Assembly (NCBI RefSeq): GCF_000173075.1
Contig: NZ_ABVL01000005.1
Coordinates: 1 to 64,000, forward strand
DNA: 64,000 nucleotides
Direction: 5' to 3'
From: Chthoniobacter flavus Ellin428
GTDB lineage: Bacteria; Verrucomicrobiota; Verrucomicrobiia; Chthoniobacterales; Chthoniobacteraceae
Below, piece after piece: positions 8,656 to 17,788 of this stretch. Position 1 is the first letter of the stretch; each line of letters begins with the position of its first letter. The notes below the pieces were generated by a model. That model did not search any database. It was not told the DNA's origin and was given only the letters and a program-made list of their open reading frames with translations. The position numbers and the translations under genes were made by a program.

Positions 8656-9945
8656 ATGGCGCAGCAGTCCACCCGCGAAGCCATCGCTCTCGATAAGTCG
8701 CACCTCTGGCATCCCTTCACTCAGCATCGGGATTGGAATGCGCCGGAACACGAACCGCTGGTCCTCGTCGAAGGGGAGGGCGCTCTGCTGCGCGACAGCG
8801 AGGGCCGCGAATACATCGACGGGAATTCCTCCATCTGGACGAACCTGCATGGCCATCGGCATCCGAAGATCGATGCGGCCATTCGCGCGCAACTCGATCG
8901 CGTGGCGCACACGTCTTTTCTCGGGTTCACGCATCCGCTGGCGGCGGAACTGGCGCGTGAGTTGGTCGCTCTCTGGCCGGCGAACACGCTGACCCGCGTT
9001 TTCTTATCCGACGATGGTTCCACAGCGGTCGAGGTAGCCCTGAAAATGGCGGTGCAATTCTGGCAACAGAATGGACACCCCGAGCGGACACGCTTCATCG
9101 CTTTCTCCGGCGCGTATCACGGCGACACCATGGGCGCTTCGAGCCTGGGTGGGATTTCCACTTTTCACGGACGCTTTTCGGCGTGGCAATTTCCCGCGGA
9201 GCATGTGGCCTCGGTCGGAGCGCTCGATACGCTCGACTCGACCACGATCGCCGCGGTGGTGATCGAACCATTGATGCAAGGCGCGGCGGGCATGCGGCTG
9301 TGGCCGCGAGGCATGCTGGCGGAATTGCGCCGCTGGTGCGATGAACATGGCGTCCTGCTCATTCTCGATGAAGTGATGACCGGCTTTGGCCGCACGGGAA
9401 AGATGTTCGCCTGCGAGCATGAAGGCGTGATCCCGGATTTCATCGCGCTGGCCAAGGGGCTCACCGGCGGTTATCTGCCGCTCGCCGCGACGCTCACGAG
9501 CGAACGGATCTTCAATGCCTTCCTCGGCGGGCCCGATCGCACGCTCTACTACGGGCACAGCTACACCGCGAACCAACTCGGCTGCGCCGCCGCGCTGGCC
9601 AGTCTCGCAATCTTCCGCGAGGAGCGAGTGCTCGAACAGCTCGCCGGGAAGATCGACCTGCTGGCGCGCCTGCTCGGCAAACCGCGCGGGCAGCGCTACG
9701 TGGCCGAGGTGAGGCAATGTGGTTTCATGGCTGGTGTGGAGCTTCGCCGGACGGAGCAGGAAGCGTTTCCGGCGGATCAGTTCATTGGGGCGAAAGTGTG
9801 CCTGGCTGCACGGCGTCACGGCCTGCTGACACGACCCATTCGGGACACCATCGTACTGATGCCGCCGTACTGCATCAACGAGGCGCAAATCGGCGGTATG
9901 GTGTCCGCCTTGGCTACGGCGATCCGCGAGGTGTGCGGGGGCTAA
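8656..9945 (+). CDS. bioA: Adenosylmethionine-8-amino-7-oxononanoate aminotransferase
   Basis: Class III PLP aminotransferase of biotin synthesis that converts KAPA to DAPA with SAM as amino donor. The 429-residue protein starts with HLWHPFTQHRDW, which is typical of BioA, and contains SGAYHGDTMGA, LILDEVMTGFGRTG (PLP-ring Asp) and ALAKGLTGGYLPLA (Schiff-base Lys). The C-terminus IRDTIVLMPPYCI also fits BioA. No other biotin gene is in the window. Confidence 0.94.
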   Translation: MAQQSTREAIALDKSHLWHPFTQHRDWNAPEHEPLVLVEGEGALLRDSEGREYIDGNSSIWTNLHGHRHPKIDAAIRAQLDRVAHTSFLGFTHPLAAELARELVALWPANTLTRVFLSDDGSTAVEVALKMAVQFWQQNGHPERTRFIAFSGAYHGDTMGASSLGGISTFHGRFSAWQFPAEHVASVGALDTLDSTTIAAVVIEPLMQGAAGMRLWPRGMLAELRRWCDEHGVLLILDEVMTGFGRTGKMFACEHEGVIPDFIALAKGLTGGYLPLAATLTSERIFNAFLGGPDRTLYYGHSYTANQLGCAAALASLAIFREERVLEQLAGKIDLLARLLGKPRGQRYVAEVRQCGFMAGVELRRTEQEAFPADQFIGAKVCLAARRHGLLTRPIRDTIVLMPPYCINEAQIGGMVSALATAIREVCGG

Positions 9946-9956
9946 GCGGGCCAGCT

Positions 9957-10062
9957 CTTAATCGTTAATCGTTAATCCCTAATCCTTAATCCCTAATCCC
10001 ATAGCTCGGGAGGCAAGTGTCGGGATTAACGATTAACGATTAAAGATTAGGATTAACGATCA
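9957..10062. repeat. Word-palindrome between bioA and dienelactone hydrolase (TTAACGAT words)
   Basis: The left arm is TTAATCGTTAATCGTTAATCC followed by CTAATCC and TTAATCC words. The right arm from 10022 is the reverse array (GGGATTAACGATTAACGAT, AAAGATTAGGATTAACGAT). A spacer of about 20 bases separates them. It is AT-rich against a GC-rich background. Confidence 0.82.
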
Positions 10063-10132
10063 AGAACCGCCCCCCACGCATCCACCACCCACTTCATTTA
10101 CGAAGAGAAGTGGCTCCGTTCACTTCTTTCCC

Positions 10133-10921
10133 ATGAAACCTCTCGCCCTCTTCCCGCTGGTTTTCCTCGCTCTTGGCATGATCACTCAATCGGCCCAGGC
10201 GAAGGTTAAAACCGAAATCGTCGAATACAAGGTCGGGGATGCCACCATGCAAGGCTTCCTGGCCTATGATGATGCCACTACCAATCCGCGGCCCGGCGTG
10301 CTGTTGGTTCACGATTGGATGGGCGTGAGCGATTACGCGGAGAGTCGTGCGAGGCAATTAGCCGAGCTCGGCTATGTCGCCTTTGCGGCGGACATCTATG
10401 GCAAGGGGGTGCGCCCGGCGAATCCGAAGGAGGCGTCGGCCCTGGCTGGGAAATACAAGGAGAACCGTGCGCTTTACCGCGAGCGACTCGAAGGCGGCCT
10501 CGCGCAATTGACCGGCAACAAGCTGGTCGCGCCGGGCAAGGTCGCGGTCATCGGATACTGCTTTGGCGGCACGGGTGCGCTCGAACTCGGGCGCGATGGT
10601 GCGGCCGTGAAAGGCATCGTGACTTTCCACGGCGGTCTCAGCACGCCGACGCCGCAGGATGCGACGCATATCAAATGCCCGCTGCTCATCTTGCACGGGG
10701 CAGATGATCCATTTGTGAAACCGGATGAAGTCGCCGCGTTCAAGAAGGAGATGGATGACGCCCACGTAAAATACACCTTCATCGCTTATCCCGGTGCGGT
10801 GCACAGCTTCACCCGCCCGGATGCCGGTAACGACAACAGCAAGGGCGCGGCCTACAACGAAGCGGCGGACAAGAAGTCATGGGAAGAGATGAAGAAGTTC
10901 TTCGACAAGATCTTCGCGTAG
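10133..10921 (+). CDS. Exported dienelactone hydrolase family protein
   Basis: Alpha/beta hydrolase of the DLH family with an N-terminal signal peptide (MKPLALFPLVFLALG, cleavage near SAQAK), so probably periplasmic. The nucleophile elbow GYCFGGTG has the DLH-type Cys, followed by the acid ADDPF and the catalytic His in GAVHSFTRP. Its 262 residues match family length. Such proteins hydrolyse lactones or other esters; the substrate is unknown. It is convergent with rsmB across a palindrome. Confidence 0.9.
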   Translation: MKPLALFPLVFLALGMITQSAQAKVKTEIVEYKVGDATMQGFLAYDDATTNPRPGVLLVHDWMGVSDYAESRARQLAELGYVAFAADIYGKGVRPANPKEASALAGKYKENRALYRERLEGGLAQLTGNKLVAPGKVAVIGYCFGGTGALELGRDGAAVKGIVTFHGGLSTPTPQDATHIKCPLLILHGADDPFVKPDEVAAFKKEMDDAHVKYTFIAYPGAVHSFTRPDAGNDNSKGAAYNEAADKKSWEEMKKFFDKIFA

Positions 10922-10925
10922 GAGA

Positions 10926-10984
10926 GTGGACGCAACATCCTGCCGCCTGGATGTCGGCAATCAGCGGCGGGATGCCGCTGCCGC
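10926..10984. repeat. Word-palindrome between convergent dienelactone hydrolase and rsmB
   Basis: The left arm GTGGACGCAACATCCTGCCGC pairs imperfectly with GCGGCGGGATGCCGCTGCCGC. It belongs to the same word family as the elements at 51748-51808 and 54963-55021 (GCGGCATCC and its complement), and lies between convergent genes like both of those. Confidence 0.7.
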
Positions 10985-10998
10985 TTTGATTGCCCTTC

Positions 10999-12237
10999 CT
11001 ACTTCTCCCGAACGAACTTCGCGGCGAAGGCGCCGTCGATCCGGTCGACGAAGGGCAGGGCGCGTCGTGATTCGACGAAACGCAGCGACGGGATTGCGGC
11101 GCACACTTTTTCCACCAGCAGATCGTTCTCTTCCGGCTCCAGGCTGCACGTGCTGTAGACGAGCGTGCCGCCGGGCTTGAGCAGGGTGGCTGTGCGGCGC
11201 AGGAGGGCGAGTTGCTGGGCCGGCATGCGGATGAAATCTTCCTCGGTGAGGCGCCAGCGCACGTCGACCCGGCGGCGAATGACACCCGTGTTGCTGCACG
11301 GTGCGTCGACGAGGATACGGTCGAAGCTGTCCGGATCGAGCGGCGGGCCCGCCTGCATGCAGTCGTGCCGGATGGCGCGGGCGATGGTCACGCCAAGACG
11401 CTTGAGATTTTCGCGCAGTCGCGCGACGCGGGAATCGTAGAGGTCGCAGGCGATGATCCGGCCCTGGTCGTGCATGAGCTGGGCGAGATAGGTCGTCTTG
11501 CCGCCCGGCGCGGCGCAGGCGTCGAGGACGGTTTCGCCGGGCTGCGGCGCGAGAAGATCGCAGGACAGCAAGGTGCTCGGGTCCTGCACGTAACAAAGCC
11601 CCATCGCGATCCACGAAGGCGGGATATGCTCCACCTTGATGGCCAGCGGATGGACCGGCGAAGGCATGGCACTGGTTGAGCTGCGGAGCAATTCACCCAC
11701 GGTCACCCGCAATCCATTCGCGCGGACGTGAACGTCGGCCGGTTCGTTGTTCCACTCGCAGAGAATCCGCGTGGCTTCGGGGCCGAAGACTTCTTCCCAG
11801 CGCGCGATCAGAAATTCCGGATGCGACGTGCGTACCGCCGAACTCGCCGCCAGGAGATCGGACTCCAATGCCTCCTTTTCGCGCAACGCTCTCCGCAGGA
11901 TGGCATTGACGAGCCCGCGGGCGCGACCGCCGAGCGCCACGCTCTCATTCACTGCTGCATGGGGGGCGGTGCGCATGTGGAAGATCTGATACAGCCCGAG
12001 TCGCAACACCGCGCGGGTCTGTGGATCGATGCGGCCCTCGCGCAGTTGCCCGATGAGGAAATCCAGGCGGCTGAGATTGCGCAGCACCCCGAAGAACGTC
12101 TCCATGAAAAACGCCCGGTCGAGCGGCTGCATGGGGTTCTTCTCCAGCGAGGTGTGCAAAATCTCGTCGGAGAAATACTTGCCCTTCTCCCACTCGAGGA
12201 GTGCGAGAACGCAGGATTGGCGCGGATTCACAGGCAC
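10999..12237 (-). CDS. rsmB: 16S rRNA (cytosine-C5)-methyltransferase RsmB
   Basis: SAM-dependent methyltransferase that makes m5C967 in 16S rRNA. Residues 1 to about 135 form the NusB-like RNA-binding domain (VLALLEWEKGKYFSDEIL). The C-terminal half is the Rossmann methyltransferase with the SAM loop VLDACAAPGGKTTYLA and the two catalytic cysteines in VDAPCSNTG and YSTCSLEPEEN. The 412-residue length is normal. The start is GTG. It lies about 90 bp from the ugd stop, with a terminator between. Confidence 0.93.
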   Translation of the reverse strand: MPVNPRQSCVLALLEWEKGKYFSDEILHTSLEKNPMQPLDRAFFMETFFGVLRNLSRLDFLIGQLREGRIDPQTRAVLRLGLYQIFHMRTAPHAAVNESVALGGRARGLVNAILRRALREKEALESDLLAASSAVRTSHPEFLIARWEEVFGPEATRILCEWNNEPADVHVRANGLRVTVGELLRSSTSAMPSPVHPLAIKVEHIPPSWIAMGLCYVQDPSTLLSCDLLAPQPGETVLDACAAPGGKTTYLAQLMHDQGRIIACDLYDSRVARLRENLKRLGVTIARAIRHDCMQAGPPLDPDSFDRILVDAPCSNTGVIRRRVDVRWRLTEEDFIRMPAQQLALLRRTATLLKPGGTLVYSTCSLEPEENDLLVEKVCAAIPSLRFVESRRALPFVDRIDGAFAAKFVREK

Positions 12238-12279
12238 GCGGGCAATGTAAAGGATTCGGACGTCTCGCCCAATGAAAAG

Positions 12280-12311
12280 AAAAGCGCCCTCCGTGGACCG
12301 AAGGGCGCTTT
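12280..12311 (-). terminator. Rho-independent terminator of ugd
   Basis: A perfect 10-bp inverted repeat, AAAGCGCCCT and AGGGCGCTTT, encloses an 11-base loop. On the minus strand it is followed by TTTTCTTTTC. It lies about 20 bases after the ugd stop codon and ends ugd transcription before rsmB. Confidence 0.85.
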
Positions 12312-12330
12312 CGGAAAGAGACTGCCTGGG

Positions 12331-13647
12331 TTACTTGCCGCCCGCGCGACCGACGGCGTGATAGGTGAAGCCGAATTGGGCCATCGTCTCCGGGTCGAAG
12401 AGGTTGCGGCCGTCGAAAACGAGCGGGGTGTGCATGCTCTGCTTCACCTCGGCGAAGTCGACGTTGGAGAATTCCTTCCACTCGGTGGCGAGGATCAGTG
12501 CCTCGGCGTCCTTCACCGCATCGAGCGGCGTCGGAGCGAGCTTGACCTTGGTGGGATCGATGAGCTTCCACTCCACGGCTTTCTCCGCGCCCTTCGGATC
12601 GTAGGCGGTGACGTGCGCGCCCTCGGCGACGAGCTTGTTGACGAGCTCGATGGCCACGGAATTGCGAACGTCATCAGTATCGGGCTTGAAGGTGAGGCCC
12701 CACACCGCGATCTGCTTGTCCTTCAACACCCAGAGGGCATTGCGCACCTTGTCGATGAAACGGTTGAGCTGCGCGGCGTTGATGCGCTCGACCTCTTCGA
12801 GCAGCTTGAAGGGCGTGCCGAGTTGCTTGCTGATGGCGATGAACGCCTTCACGTCCTTCGGGAAGCACGAGCCGCCATAGCCGAGGCCGGCGTTGAGGAA
12901 GTTGCGGCCGATGCGCTTGTCCATGCCGATACCGTCGGCGACCATTTCCACGTCCGCGCCACTGGCTTCGCAAATGGCGGCCACGGCGTTGATGTAGCTG
13001 ATCTTCAGCGAGAGGAAGGAATTCGCGGCGTGCTTGATGAGCTCGGCGCTGTTCACATCGGTCACGAGGATCGGCGCGCGGAAGGGTTCGTAAACCTGCT
13101 TCATCAGATCCGTCGCCTTCTGGCTGGCGGAGCCGATGACCACGCGGTCCGGGTTCATGAGATCCGGCACGGCGCAGCCTTCGCGGAGGAATTCCGGGTT
13201 CGAGACGACGTCAAATTCCGCGCCCTTGTTGTAGCGGCGGATGGTGTCGGCGACTTTCTCACCGGTCTTCACCGGCACCGTCGATTTATCGACCACCACG
13301 CGATATTCACCGGGCTTGAGCACGCCGGCGATTTCGCGGGCCACGCGCTCGATGTAGGTGAGGTCTACGCTGCCATCGACTTGCGGCGGTGTGGGCACGG
13401 CGATGAAAACGACCTGCGAAGAATCCACCCCGTCCTGGATCGAATTGGTGAAGCGCAGGCGCTTGGCCGCCACGTTGCGGTGGACGAGGTCTTCGAGGCC
13501 GGGCTCGTAAATCGGAATTTTGCCCGCTTGAAGCGCGTCCACTTTGCGCTGGTCGTTATCGACGCAAACGACGTGGTGACCCACTTCAGCGAAGCAGGCG
13601 CCGGAGACAAGACCGACATAGCCGGAGCCAATGATACAGAGATCCAT
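12331..13647 (-). CDS. ugd: UDP-glucose 6-dehydrogenase
   Basis: Oxidises UDP-glucose to UDP-glucuronate with two NAD+, supplying envelope polysaccharide synthesis. The 438-residue protein starts MDLCIIGSGYVGLVSG (NAD-binding Rossmann motif at the very N-terminus). It has the substrate-binding VSNPEFLREG and the catalytic Cys in GYGGSCFPKDVKA. Upstream in-frame codons add 37 non-family residues, so the internal ATG is used. With galE and lptD it forms an envelope-biogenesis neighbourhood, with its own terminator downstream. Confidence 0.95.
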   Translation of the reverse strand: MDLCIIGSGYVGLVSGACFAEVGHHVVCVDNDQRKVDALQAGKIPIYEPGLEDLVHRNVAAKRLRFTNSIQDGVDSSQVVFIAVPTPPQVDGSVDLTYIERVAREIAGVLKPGEYRVVVDKSTVPVKTGEKVADTIRRYNKGAEFDVVSNPEFLREGCAVPDLMNPDRVVIGSASQKATDLMKQVYEPFRAPILVTDVNSAELIKHAANSFLSLKISYINAVAAICEASGADVEMVADGIGMDKRIGRNFLNAGLGYGGSCFPKDVKAFIAISKQLGTPFKLLEEVERINAAQLNRFIDKVRNALWVLKDKQIAVWGLTFKPDTDDVRNSVAIELVNKLVAEGAHVTAYDPKGAEKAVEWKLIDPTKVKLAPTPLDAVKDAEALILATEWKEFSNVDFAEVKQSMHTPLVFDGRNLFDPETMAQFGFTYHAVGRAGGK

Positions 13648-13721
13648 GTTTCTAAGTAGTTGATTCGGATTGGATAAAATACCCGTGCGGGATGCTGCAG
13701 ACAGCGGTCCCGCGGCGGGCA

Positions 13722-13750
13722 GGGCGGGGATTAAGCGTACGCCCCCGCCC
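13722..13750 (-). terminator. Possible hairpin downstream of lptD
   Basis: GGGCGGGG pairs with CCCCGCCC around a 13-base loop, about 37 bases past the lptD stop on the minus strand. No T-run follows, so rho-independent termination is uncertain; it may be only a GC-rich fold. Confidence 0.35.
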
Positions 13751-13786
13751 GAGTGCAAGGAAAAGGATGCGGGCGGCGCGCGGCAG

Positions 13787-16156
13787 TTATTTGCTGCTGC
13801 TGCTCCCCCCCAGCCCGGCGATGCTGCTCGGGTCGAGCGTGAGCGGGAAGCGGACGTTGGGGAGATCCTTCAAGGTGAAGGTGAAGATCACCCCGTAGGT
13901 CGACTTGCCGCCGTTGTCCTCGATGTTGATGCCAAAGGAGGCAACCCAACTCGAAAGATCGCGGCTGAACGAGTAGGTCTGCGCTTCGAGGGTGCTGGTG
14001 GCAAATTCATACTGCTCGCCGACGGTGAAGCCCCAGTTGTCGTTGATCCGATAATAGCCGCCGAAGCTAAGCAGGTTGCTGTTCTGGAACTGGGTGTTCC
14101 CGCTGATGTAGCGATTGCCGATACTGACGGTGAGGTCACGATTGACCTGGAAGTTGAAGCTGGTGTTGACCTGCGTGAAGCCGTGATCGAACACCGGGAA
14201 CTGCGAATCGATATTCAACCCGAGCCATGGCAGCGGCGACCACTTGATCGAGTTGTAGAGATTCGAGAACGTCCCGGTATCCGCCAGCAGCGCCGCGTTG
14301 CCGAAGTCGGGCCGGTGCTGGTCGATGTCGAAGTAGGTGTCCATCTCGAGCCAGTTGATCGTGGTATTGTCACGGCGGGTTTGGAGGCGGTTGCGCACGC
14401 CGAGGCGGAGGATCGACCAGTTGTCCAGCGAGTCGATGGAGTTGAACTGCGGAAAATCGATCGGCGGCACCTGCGTCGAGGGGGTGAAGCGGTCGAACTG
14501 GTAAATTTCCTCCGGGTTACGGTTCGTGTAGACGAACGAGTAATCCATGAACGGCTGGACGATGTGGCGCAACCCGTCGAGGCCCCAGGTGCGGGACTGC
14601 ACGCTTTCATACTCGCGGGAAAACTTGAAGGACGCCTCGAGGCCAGCCGTGACCGCCGCCCGGAAGAGCGAGCCGTTCTTGATCAGATTCTCGTTGATCT
14701 GCTGGGTCGTCGTCTTGGTCGTCACCGGGAGACCATCGGGGCCGATCACCGTGTTGCTGGTGGTGATGTTCTGGATGTCCTGCTGGGTAAAGCCGCTGTC
14801 CTCGTAGAAGGTACCGCGCACGCCCATATGCGGATTCAATGAGAGCCAACCGAAGTAGGTGCCCGGGTAGCTGAGTTGCTGGAAGGTATCCGCACGGAAG
14901 GACTTGTAATCAGGGAAGAGCGAGCCGTTGGCGAAGTTGCGCTGATACATGCCGGTGCTCGTCTCGCTGTCGTACTGGATCTTCGTGCCGAAGATCGGCT
15001 GCCGCTTCACATCGAAGGCAAACTCCGGCAGCTTTTCCGTGCCGTCGAAGTCCTTGTTGATCTGCTTCCGCGCCATGAGGATCGCCGAATAGTTCTCATC
15101 CCACTTCGTGACGGCAATCATGCTGTCCGGATTCGGGTCTTCGCGGAAATCGCCCGGCACGAAGTCCTGCAGGAATCGGGCGTCGCTCAACTTGGTGACG
15201 TTGACCGTCGTATACAGGTCCGTATCGAGGAAGGTGCGGTCCTGCATCGAGACGCGGTAGCGATTCGGGTTGATGTTCTCGCGGGCCAGGGAGGTCTCGT
15301 TCGTGCCCGGCTTGGAGTCGTCGATGTAGTAGCTCAGGAAATGGCCCCAGTTTTCGCCGTGCTGAACATCACGGGCCTGCTTTTCCTCCTTCGTTTCGGT
15401 AGCCTTGATGAAAGGAGTGGCCGAGCGCTTTTCCGCACCCCAGCGCATTTCGAAACCGACGCCAATACCGCGCTGGGAATAGAGGTCGAGGCGCAGCTTG
15501 CCCGAAATCGTATCCGAGATCGGGAAAGTGAACTGCGATGTCACAAACGCGCCCCATACGCTGTAGTAGCCGGGGGTGAAGCTGAAGCTCTGGTCGACGT
15601 TGAGCGACTGGTAAAGGTAGGGATACCAGAAGACGGGCGTCTGGCCGACGTAAACCGTTACGCGGCTGAAGATTACGCGATCTTTCGGGTAAATGCGGAC
15701 GGTCTTCGCGCTCAAGAACCAGTCCGGCTTCGAGTTGTCACTCGTGGTGAAAATCCCGTCCTTCCCGATGTAGGAATTGTTATTCAGCGTGGAGATGGAT
15801 TCGCCACCGAATTCGAAGGGAGTCACGTCACCCTCGAAGCTCGAAGCGTTCAGGATTTTCGTCTCCAGATTGTAGATCGCCCGGTCCGCGGTAAAGAGGT
15901 GTCCCTCCCGGTAAATGCGCACGTTGCCGGTGAGATAGGAATCGTGGGTGTCCGGATTGTATTGCGCGTAGTCGCAATAAATCAGGGTGTCCTTGTGCCG
16001 GATGATCACGTTGCGATCGGCAATCGCCAGGCCTCCCTCCATGCGGGTCGCTTCAGAGGTGATTTCGATCGGGACATCACCAAAGCTGCCAATCTGCGCC
16101 CTGGCCGCCGAGGCACAAAGCAATAAGGGCACGAGCAAAGACAGCAGGCGTTTCAT
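13787..16156 (-). CDS. lptD: LPS-assembly protein LptD-like outer-membrane protein
   Basis: The outer-membrane beta-barrel that delivers LPS to the cell surface. After a signal peptide (MKRLLSLLVPLLLCASAARA) comes an OstA/LptA-like periplasmic domain at about residues 25-150 (VPIEITSEATRMEGGLAIA, DYAQYNPDTHDSYLTGNV). The long C-terminal barrel has alternating aromatic strands and ends in a barrel-like tail. At 789 residues it matches LptD. I use the ATG of the signal peptide; the frame continues upstream but without signal. The cysteine pairs seen in E. coli LptD are not evident. Confidence 0.88.
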   Translation of the reverse strand: MKRLLSLLVPLLLCASAARAQIGSFGDVPIEITSEATRMEGGLAIADRNVIIRHKDTLIYCDYAQYNPDTHDSYLTGNVRIYREGHLFTADRAIYNLETKILNASSFEGDVTPFEFGGESISTLNNNSYIGKDGIFTTSDNSKPDWFLSAKTVRIYPKDRVIFSRVTVYVGQTPVFWYPYLYQSLNVDQSFSFTPGYYSVWGAFVTSQFTFPISDTISGKLRLDLYSQRGIGVGFEMRWGAEKRSATPFIKATETKEEKQARDVQHGENWGHFLSYYIDDSKPGTNETSLARENINPNRYRVSMQDRTFLDTDLYTTVNVTKLSDARFLQDFVPGDFREDPNPDSMIAVTKWDENYSAILMARKQINKDFDGTEKLPEFAFDVKRQPIFGTKIQYDSETSTGMYQRNFANGSLFPDYKSFRADTFQQLSYPGTYFGWLSLNPHMGVRGTFYEDSGFTQQDIQNITTSNTVIGPDGLPVTTKTTTQQINENLIKNGSLFRAAVTAGLEASFKFSREYESVQSRTWGLDGLRHIVQPFMDYSFVYTNRNPEEIYQFDRFTPSTQVPPIDFPQFNSIDSLDNWSILRLGVRNRLQTRRDNTTINWLEMDTYFDIDQHRPDFGNAALLADTGTFSNLYNSIKWSPLPWLGLNIDSQFPVFDHGFTQVNTSFNFQVNRDLTVSIGNRYISGNTQFQNSNLLSFGGYYRINDNWGFTVGEQYEFATSTLEAQTYSFSRDLSSWVASFGINIEDNGGKSTYGVIFTFTLKDLPNVRFPLTLDPSSIAGLGGSSSSK

Positions 16157-16197
16157 GGGAAACGGGAAACTACTGAAGTGCTCGGAAGCTTGCCAAG

Positions 16198-16222
16198 TTA
16201 AAAGGGGTATTAGTCCTTTTAA
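16198..16222 (-). promoter_or_regulatory. Leader hairpin upstream of lptD
   Basis: TTAAAAGG and CCTTTTAA form a perfect 8-bp inverted repeat with a 9-base loop, 42 bases before the lptD start. It could be an operator or part of a 5' leader. The rest of the 267-base gap to galE shows no gene. Confidence 0.35.
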
Positions 16223-16423
16223 TAAACGTAAGCGTTCGGACAGCGAAAGTCGCACGCGGGAGTGCCGCCGGGGTCAAACAATCGCCGCAGGACTGTCATT
16301 TTTGCGTCGTTTTTGAAATTCACGATCCTTAATCACAGGCTATCCGCGCCCTTTATTCGAGATCATCAGGGCTAGAGGAGGGAATCCCTAAAGCACGTCT
16401 GAATCTTCGAAAAATCGCCCCGC

Positions 16424-17395
16424 CTAATCCCCGTAGCCGTTTGGGTGGCGAACGTGCCAGGCCCAGGCGCTCTCGATGATCTTGTCGATCGCCTGATACT
16501 TCGGCTTCCAGCCGAGCTCGCGTTGCACTTTATCCGAGCCGGCGATGAGGCGCGCCGGGTCGCCGGGGCGGCGCGCTTTTTCCACCACCGGGATCTTCTT
16601 GCCGGTCACCTTTTCACACGTGGCGATGATCTCGCGGACACTTGTGCCGCCGCCGGTGCCGAGATTGTAGAAAGCCGATTCCTTGGTGCCGAGCGCAAGC
16701 ATGTGGGCCTGCGCCAGATCCACGATGTGAATGTAGTCGCGGATGCAGGTGCCATCCGGCGTCTCGTAATCCGTCCCGAAAATCTGCACGTTCTCCCTCT
16801 GGCCGAGCGCCACCTTGAGCACGTTCGGGATGAGGTGGGTCTCGATGCGGTGATCCTCGCCGAAACGCTCCGTGGCGCCGGCGGCATTGAAGTAACGCAG
16901 CGCGACAAATTTCAGCCCGTGAATCTCGTCGTACCAACGCAGGATTTTCTCGAACATCAGCTTTGATTCGCCGTAGGGATTGATCGGCCGCTGCGGCAAA
17001 GTCTCGTCGATCGGCAGGCGATCCGGCGGACCGAAGGTCGCGCACGTCGAGCTGAAAACGAATTTCTTCACGCCCACCGCGACCATCGCATCGAGCAGAT
17101 TGAGCCCGCCGTAGACGTTGTTGCGGAAATACTTCGAGGGATTTTCCATCGACTCGCCGACCAGCGCGTTGGCCGCGAAATGCATCACCGCGTCGGGCCG
17201 CGCGTGTTCCATCGCATCGTGAATGTCGCATTCCTTTTGCAGGTCGCCGATGATGAGCTCGGCGCGCGAATCCACCGCCTTGCGATGCCCCTCGGTGAGA
17301 TTGTCAAAAACGGTCACTTGGTGTCCCGCCTCGAGGAGTTGCTCCACGCAGATGCTGCCAATGTAGCCGGCGCCGCCGGTAACGAAGATTTTCAT
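16424..17395 (-). CDS. galE: UDP-glucose 4-epimerase
   Basis: Extended short-chain dehydrogenase interconverting UDP-glucose and UDP-galactose. The 323-residue protein opens with the NAD motif VTGGAGYIGSICVEQLL and has the catalytic Ser-Tyr-Lys set (FSSTCATFG and PYGESKLMFEK), plus CIRDYIHIVDLAQAH, which is strongly conserved in GalE. Length is slightly short of E. coli GalE but normal for the family. Its products feed LPS sugar supply. Confidence 0.94.
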   Translation of the reverse strand: MKIFVTGGAGYIGSICVEQLLEAGHQVTVFDNLTEGHRKAVDSRAELIIGDLQKECDIHDAMEHARPDAVMHFAANALVGESMENPSKYFRNNVYGGLNLLDAMVAVGVKKFVFSSTCATFGPPDRLPIDETLPQRPINPYGESKLMFEKILRWYDEIHGLKFVALRYFNAAGATERFGEDHRIETHLIPNVLKVALGQRENVQIFGTDYETPDGTCIRDYIHIVDLAQAHMLALGTKESAFYNLGTGGGTSVREIIATCEKVTGKKIPVVEKARRPGDPARLIAGSDKVQRELGWKPKYQAIDKIIESAWAWHVRHPNGYGD

Positions 17396-17582
17396 GATTA
17401 CGCTTAAAGTTCGATTCCCGTCGTTCGCCGGGCCGCAACATTAAGCGCAAGCCCCGGCCTTTCGCGCAAGATTAAGAGCGGGGGAAAATGAAAAGCGCGC
17501 GAATGGCGCCTGGCCCGCCAAAAACGATGAACGCAATCGGAGGAAGCGATGGCCCGGTATCTCCGTTCATTCACTTCCATTC

Positions 17583-17760
17583 TTAAACGCAGAGAACGCT
17601 GAGAACGCGGAGGGCCGCAGAGGAAATATCGGAGGGATGCGCTCCCGCCTCACAACCCATTCCTCAAATATTCTGCGAATGGGAAAAGAGCCGACACGTT
17701 CTGGGACGTGCCACCCGTTCCTCTGCGGCCCTCTGCGTTCTCAGCGTCCTCTGCGTTTAA
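17583..17760. repeat. Long word-palindrome in the galE / lipoprotein gap (CGCAGAGAACG words)
   Basis: The 393-base gap from 17396 to 17788 is dominated by this element. Two arms of about 43 bases match as reverse complements with about two mismatches. They are built from ACGCAGAGAACG, CTGAGAACG and GGGCCGCAGAGG words and enclose a 90-base loop. The loop contains GGAGGGATGCGCTCC, the word that forms the perfect palindrome at 37281-37362, so this looks like one element nested in another. I see no gene in the rest of the gap. Confidence 0.85.
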
Positions 17761-17788
17761 ATGGATCCGCGTTTGATTGCCAGTGGTC

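Noticed and set aside
11728..13659. Plus-strand frame of about 640 codons across rsmB and ugd
   Set aside because: Antisense to two well-supported genes; residue composition is typical of shadow frames.
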